From assembly GCA_964617355.1 (NCBI GenBank), contig CAZTXP010000018.1, positions 1 to 26,157 on the forward strand: a stretch of 26,157 nt of DNA, read 5' to 3'. The stretch's first letter is position 1. Every line of letters begins with the position of its first letter. Origin of the DNA: CAZTDU01 sp964617355 (GTDB lineage Bacteria > Pseudomonadota > Gammaproteobacteria > Burkholderiales > SG8-39). Shown here one piece after another: positions 22,454 through 26,157 of this stretch. Made by a program: the position numbers and the translations under genes. The notes beneath the pieces are model-generated. The model searched no databases. It worked only from the letters and a program-made list of their open reading frames with translations, and had not been told where the DNA came from.

Positions 22454-23355
22454 GCCGCGGCCTTCTTCGCCGCTTCACGCCGCTCGATGGCCGCATGGCG
22501 CTCGAGCAGCCGCCGCGCGCGCTCGACCACCGGCACGTCGATCATCTTGCCGTCGATCGCGAACGAGGCGCGGCCCGCGGCCTCGGCCGCGGCGTTCCCG
22601 TCGATCACGCGCCTCGCGTAGGCGACCTCCTCGGCGGCGGGCGTGTAGCCCTCGTTCACGATCGGCACCTGCCCCGGGTGGATGCAGCTCGCGCCCATGA
22701 AGCCGAACTGACGCGAGCGCGCCACCATCGCGCGGAACGCCGGCCAGTCGCCGAAGCCCGCGACGCTGGCGATGAAACCCATCGGCATGATGCCCGCCGC
22801 GCGCGCCGCGAAGATCATCTGCTGCTTGGGCAGGAGCAGCGTCTCCTCGACCGGCGCCATGCCCGATTCGAGGGCGAAGTCCTCGCCGCCGATGTTCATC
22901 GCCACCGTGCGCTCGACCGCACCCGCGATCTCGGTCATGCGGAAATACGCCGACGGCGTCTCGATCATGGCGAGGAACTTCGTGCGCCCGTGCGCGATGC
23001 CGCGCCTGGCCTCCAGTTCGGATACCAGCTCGTCGAGCAGGCGCAGGTGATCCGGCCCCTCGACCTTGGTGATCGCGAAGCCGTCGACGTCCGGCCCGAC
23101 GCAGGCCTCGAGGTCGCGCACCGCCAGCGACAAGGGCCGGTTGATGCGCACGATGACGTCCGCGCCGCCGCGCCGCACGCGCTTCGCCGCCGCCGGCACC
23201 AGCGTGCGCGCGCGCTCCTTCTCGGCGGCGGGGACGCTGTCCTCGAGGTCGAGCTGGATGCAGTCGGCGCCGCGCTCGTGCGCCTTGTCGACGTACTTGT
23301 CGACGTTCGCCGGCACGTACAGCAGCGAACGCCAGACGGGCAATCCCGGCTTCAT
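22450..23355 (-). CDS. HpcH/HpaI aldolase / citrate lyase beta-like CoA-ester lyase
   Basis: A 301-residue TIM-barrel lyase of the CitE/malyl-CoA lyase type that cleaves a 3-hydroxyacyl-CoA, such as malyl- or citramalyl-CoA, by retro-Claisen chemistry. Visible family residues are Arg in W-R-S-L-L-Y-V-P-A-N, the L-D-L-E-D-S-V-P metal/CoA region, V-R-I-N, Glu in M-I-E-T-P, Asp in I-G-G-E-D-F and the late I-H-P-G-Q-V. Its ATG overlaps the CoA-transferase stop as ATGA (23355-23352). A transferase followed directly by a lyase suggests activation of a hydroxy-acid as CoA ester and then cleavage. It is not the citrate lyase complex subunit: no CitD or CitF is present. Confidence 0.92.
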   Translation of the reverse strand: MKPGLPVWRSLLYVPANVDKYVDKAHERGADCIQLDLEDSVPAAEKERARTLVPAAAKRVRRGGADVIVRINRPLSLAVRDLEACVGPDVDGFAITKVEGPDHLRLLDELVSELEARRGIAHGRTKFLAMIETPSAYFRMTEIAGAVERTVAMNIGGEDFALESGMAPVEETLLLPKQQMIFAARAAGIMPMGFIASVAGFGDWPAFRAMVARSRQFGFMGASCIHPGQVPIVNEGYTPAAEEVAYARRVIDGNAAAEAAGRASFAIDGKMIDVPVVERARRLLERHAAIERREAAKKAAA

Positions 23356-24605
23356 GCGGCCTTCCCCCCTTGGGCGGGCGCGCCCTCATGCACCACGCCC
23401 GAGGACAGGAGCGCAGCATACGCCTCGTCGTCGACACCGATCGCCGCGAGCAGGTCGCGGTTGTGCTCGCCGAGCCGCGGCGCGGGCGTGCGCACCGAAC
23501 CGGGCGTGCCGGACAGGCGCGGCACCACGTGATGCATCGGGAACGCGCCCATTTCGTCGTCCGGATAGTCGGCCACCAGCTCGCGCGCGAGCACGTGCGG
23601 GTCCTCGACGATCTGCGAAATGTCGTAGATCGGGCCGATGGTGACCTCGGCGGCCTCGAAGAACGCGACGTTCTCCGCCTGCGTACGCTCGGCGACGAAG
23701 CTGCCGATGATCGCGTCGAGTTCCTCGGTGCGCTTCACGCGCTCGGCGTTGGTGCGGTAGCGCGGGTCGTCGACGAGGTCGGCGCGGCCGATGGCGCGGA
23801 ACAGGCGCTCGGTCATCTTCTGCGTCGAGGCCGAAAGGCCGACGTAGCGCCCGTCCTTGCAGCGGTAGGCGTTCCTAGGCGCGGCGTTCGTCGAGCGGCT
23901 GCCGGTGCGCGGCTTCACGCGCCCGGTGATCCGGTAGTTCGCCGCCTGCGGCCCGAGCACCGCAAAGAGCGGATCGAGCAGCGGCAGGTCGATCACCTGG
24001 CCCTTGCCGCCGCGCGCTTCGACCTCGCGCAGCGCGATCATCACCGCGGTCGAGCCGTACAGGCCGGCCATGGTGTCGGCGAGGTACATCGGCGGCAGCA
24101 CCGGCTCGCGGTCGGCGAAGCCGTTCATGGACGCGAACCCGCTCATGCCCTCGATCAGCGTGCCGAAACCCGGCCGGCGGCGATACGGTCCGTCCTGTCC
24201 CCAGCCCGAGATGCGCACGACCACGAGCTTCGGGTTCGCCGCCAGCAACGTCTCCGGCGCGAGGCCCATGGCCTCCAGCGTGCCGGGGCGGAAACTCTCG
24301 ACGAACACCGCCGAGTTCGCGGCGAGGCGCTTCACGAGGTCGATCGCCTCGGGGCGGCGCAGGTCGAGCGCGAGGCTCTTCTTGTTGCGCGCGTAGAGCT
24401 TCCAGTTGGTGGCCACGCCCTCGACATTCCACGCGCGCAGCGTGTCGCCCTCGGGCGGCTCGACCTTGATCACCTCGGCGCCGAAGTCGCCCAGCACCTG
24501 GGTCAGCGTGTTGCCGGCGACGAGGCGCGAGAGGTCCAGCACGCGCACGCCCTCGAGCGGACCGCGCACACCGGGGGTGTAGTCGCGCTTCGCGGGCTTG
24601 GCCAA
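23352..24605 (-). CDS. Class III (CaiB/BaiF) CoA-transferase
   Basis: Family III CoA-transferase of 417 residues that moves CoA between carboxylic acids through an aspartyl-CoA anhydride. Marks are P-L-E-G-V-R-V-L-D-L-S-R-L-V-A-G at the start, G-A-E-V-I-K-V-E-P-P-E-G-D, and the nucleophile Asp177 in Y-L-A-D-T-M-A-G-L-Y-G (FRC Asp169). I prefer the TTG at 24605, 4 nt after the Bug stop; a GTG at 24569 would give 405 residues and is also possible. The long open frame upstream of the TTG overlaps the Bug gene and is not real. It is coupled to the lyase downstream by a 4-nt overlap. Substrate by analogy with family members could be malate, citramalate, itaconate or a similar acid. Confidence 0.92.
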   Translation of the reverse strand: MAKPAKRDYTPGVRGPLEGVRVLDLSRLVAGNTLTQVLGDFGAEVIKVEPPEGDTLRAWNVEGVATNWKLYARNKKSLALDLRRPEAIDLVKRLAANSAVFVESFRPGTLEAMGLAPETLLAANPKLVVVRISGWGQDGPYRRRPGFGTLIEGMSGFASMNGFADREPVLPPMYLADTMAGLYGSTAVMIALREVEARGGKGQVIDLPLLDPLFAVLGPQAANYRITGRVKPRTGSRSTNAAPRNAYRCKDGRYVGLSASTQKMTERLFRAIGRADLVDDPRYRTNAERVKRTEELDAIIGSFVAERTQAENVAFFEAAEVTIGPIYDISQIVEDPHVLARELVADYPDDEMGAFPMHHVVPRLSGTPGSVRTPAPRLGEHNRDLLAAIGVDDEAYAALLSSGVVHEGAPAQGGKAA

Positions 24606-24609
24606 CGGC

Positions 24610-25584
24610 TCAGTCCGCGCGGATGCCGGCGCTCGCCGCGAGCTTGCGCCAGCGCTCGATGTCGGCGCGCAGGAAGGCCGCGAACGCGTCGGCACCCATC
24701 GGCGAAGGCTCGGCGCCCTCGTTCAGCAGGAAGTCCGCCAGCTCCTTCGCGCCGAGCGCACGGTTGACCTCGGCGTTGATCGCGGCCACCACCGGCGCCG
24801 GCACGCCCGCGGGCGCGAGCACGCCCCACCAGATCTCGGCCGCGTAGCCGGGCACGCCGGACTGCGCGATCGCCGGCAGTCCCGGCGCCGCGGCCGACGG
24901 CGTCGCGCTCGTCACGCCGAGCGCGCGCACCTTGCCCGAGCGTACCGCCGACAGGATCGACGGCACGCTCGCGATCAGCACGTCGACGTGGCCGCCGACG
25001 AGATCGCCCACCGCGGCATTCATGCCCTTGTACGGCACGTGCGTCATCTGCACGCCCGCGGCCGACTTGAAGAGCTCGGTGGCGAACTGGTTGATGCTGC
25101 CCGGGCCGGAAGACGCGTAGTTGAGCGCGCCGGGCTTCGCCTTCGCGAGCGCGAGGAGTTCCGCGACCGATTTCGCCGGCAGCGCGTTCGCGACGCCAAG
25201 GATGAACGGCCCCTTGCCGAGCATCGCCACCGGCGCGAAGTCCTTCACCGAATCGAAGGGCTGGTGCTTCTGCACGGCCGCGTTGGTGGCGAACGACGAC
25301 GAGACCACGAGCAGCGTGTGCCCGTCGGCGGCCGCCTTCGCCACGTACGCCGCGCCGACCGAGGCGCTCGCGCCCGGCTTGTTCTCGACCACCACCGGCT
25401 TGCCCCAGGCCTCGGCGAGGCGCTTGGACAGCGCGCGCGCGAAGATGTCGTTCGAGCCACCCGGGGGATTCGGCACCACCACCTGCACCGGCTTCGACGG
25501 GAACGCGCCCTGCGCCGCCGACGGCGACGCATGGGCGACGGCGACGCCCGCGAGCGCCACGACCAGCGCGGCGCGCGCGTTCAC
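24610..25584 (-). CDS. Bug/TctC family substrate-binding protein
   Basis: Periplasmic receptor of 324 residues; the signal peptide is ~1-25 (L-V-V-A-L-A-G-V-A-V-A-H-A, then S-A-A-Q before G-A-F-P-S-K-P-V). The ligand loop P-N-P-P-G-G-S-N-D-I-F-A-R differs from the other Bug proteins in the window; V-V-V-E-N-K-P-G-A-S-A and V-P-Y-K-G-M-N-A-A-V-G-D-L follow. The GTG start overlaps the RraA-like gene's stop as GTGA (25584-25581). It sits between the aldolase and the CoA-transferase, the position expected of a substrate receptor for the pathway. No permease is present. Confidence 0.93.
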   Translation of the reverse strand: MNARAALVVALAGVAVAHASPSAAQGAFPSKPVQVVVPNPPGGSNDIFARALSKRLAEAWGKPVVVENKPGASASVGAAYVAKAAADGHTLLVVSSSFATNAAVQKHQPFDSVKDFAPVAMLGKGPFILGVANALPAKSVAELLALAKAKPGALNYASSGPGSINQFATELFKSAAGVQMTHVPYKGMNAAVGDLVGGHVDVLIASVPSILSAVRSGKVRALGVTSATPSAAAPGLPAIAQSGVPGYAAEIWWGVLAPAGVPAPVVAAINAEVNRALGAKELADFLLNEGAEPSPMGADAFAAFLRADIERWRKLAASAGIRAD

Positions 25585-26157
25585 AGCGACTCGCCGTCCT
25601 TCAGCATGCCGGCCGCGCGCAGCGCCGGCTCGAGCCAGCCCTGCTTGAGGTTCTTCTTCGCGCGGATGTCGGCCATGCGCGCGTCCTCGTCGGCCACCTT
25701 CTTCGCCGCGAGCGGCAGCAGCGACGCGACGCGCGCGCGCTCGATCACCACGATGCCGTCGTCGTCGCCGACCACTAGGTCGCCGGGATGCACGGTCGCG
25801 CCGCCGCAGGACACCGGCCAGCCGATGCGCCCCGGCGTCGCCTTGGTCGGCCCATTCGGGTTCGCGCCCGACGCGTACACCGGGAAGCCGAGCTCACGCA
25901 GTTCGGCGACGTCGCGGATCGCGCCGTCGATGACGACCGCGGCGAGGCCGATCGCCTTGGCGTGGTTCATCATCAGCGCGCCCATCAGCGCGCAGCTCAT
26001 GTCGTCCTTGCCGTCGCAGACGATGACGTCGCCGGGCTTCGCGAGGTTCAGCGCCGCGTGCAGCAGCAGGTTGTCGCCGCCGCGCACCTCGACGGTGAAC
26101 GCGGGGCCTGCGAACGCCATGCCGTCGCCGATCGCGGCGACGCGGCTGTTCATGGTG
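25581..26157 (-). CDS. RraA-like family protein (possible 4-hydroxy-4-methyl-2-oxoglutarate aldolase), 5' end missing
   Basis: The frame is open to the right edge. The Met at 26153 (M-N-S-R-V) aligns with an internal M-D-S-R position of the family, so about 30-40 residues are missing. The visible 190 residues show the RraA fold: G-G-D-N-L-L-L-H-A-A-L, P-G-D-V-I-V-C-D-G, the metal/substrate site V-I-D-G-A-I-R-D-V-A-E-L, and G-F-P-V-Y-A-S-G-A-N-P-N-G. Family members split HMG or 4-carboxy-4-hydroxy-2-oxoadipate to pyruvate or decarboxylate oxaloacetate, with a divalent metal; the RNase E inhibitor RraA is a relative. Its place at the head of a CoA-lyase operon favours an aldolase/decarboxylase role. 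It is the first visible gene of this unit; the promoter is outside the window. Confidence 0.88.
   Translation of the reverse strand, partial: TMNSRVAAIGDGMAFAGPAFTVEVRGGDNLLLHAALNLAKPGDVIVCDGKDDMSCALMGALMMNHAKAIGLAAVVIDGAIRDVAELRELGFPVYASGANPNGPTKATPGRIGWPVSCGGATVHPGDLVVGDDDGIVVIERARVASLLPLAAKKVADEDARMADIRAKKNLKQGWLEPALRAAGMLKDGESL

Noticed and set aside
24606..24695. Upstream extension of the CoA-transferase frame to 24695
   Set aside because: It overlaps the end of the Bug gene in another frame and adds a Ser/Arg-rich segment not found in the family.
1..26157. CRISPR arrays, tRNA genes, insertion sequences, prophage or known defence systems
   Set aside because: I looked for regular repeat-spacer patterns, tRNA-like ends, transposase motifs and phage proteins and saw none; every gene of substantial size is metabolic, transport, secretion or regulatory.

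Overview
The window is GC-rich, densely coded bacterial DNA. The gene content points to a betaproteobacterium, most likely Burkholderiales. It has four Bug/TctC-type orphan periplasmic binding proteins, a TRAP transporter, a three-domain fused indolepyruvate:ferredoxin oxidoreductase, homogentisate dioxygenase, class III CoA-transferase and citrate-lyase-like genes, and frequent ATGA, GTGA or TTGA start/stop overlaps. I see no tRNA, rRNA, insertion sequence, phage gene or CRISPR array. The species assignment is inference.

Left part (1-5668). The 3' end of a SapC-family gene converges on a type I secretion pair (HlyB-like ABC exporter with a dead C39-like domain, then HlyD-like adaptor) read on the minus strand. 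A strong hairpin lies between them. Divergent from the exporter is an OmpR-type response regulator followed 3 nt later by an alpha/beta hydrolase. The 333-nt gap after the hydrolase holds five consecutive stem-loops, one of which shares a 14-nt core with the hairpin at 288-318, and then the promoter of a LysR gene.

Middle part (5669-18834). In order: a LysR regulator, the fused indolepyruvate oxidoreductase and a small secreted protein of unknown function, all on the plus strand. A minus-strand pair follows (carboxymuconolactone-decarboxylase-like protein and queuosine-precursor transporter). Next come a cytochrome P450, a Bug binding protein, a complete DctP-DctQ-DctM TRAP transporter, pterin-4a-carbinolamine dehydratase and homogentisate 1,2-dioxygenase. 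The oxidoreductase, dehydratase and dioxygenase suggest aromatic amino acid or arylacetate catabolism.

Right part (18839-26157, minus strand). One tight operon reads RraA-like aldolase (cut by the window edge), Bug protein, class III CoA-transferase, CitE-like CoA-ester lyase, TraB/GumN protein, SDR oxidoreductase, Bug protein, Bug protein. Most junctions overlap by 4 nt. The logic suggests capture of an organic acid, activation as a CoA thioester, and cleavage to central metabolites. This is the most interesting candidate system in the window. The SDR gene carries one extra base in an alternating GC run that breaks its last ~45 codons, although its original stop still overlaps the next start.
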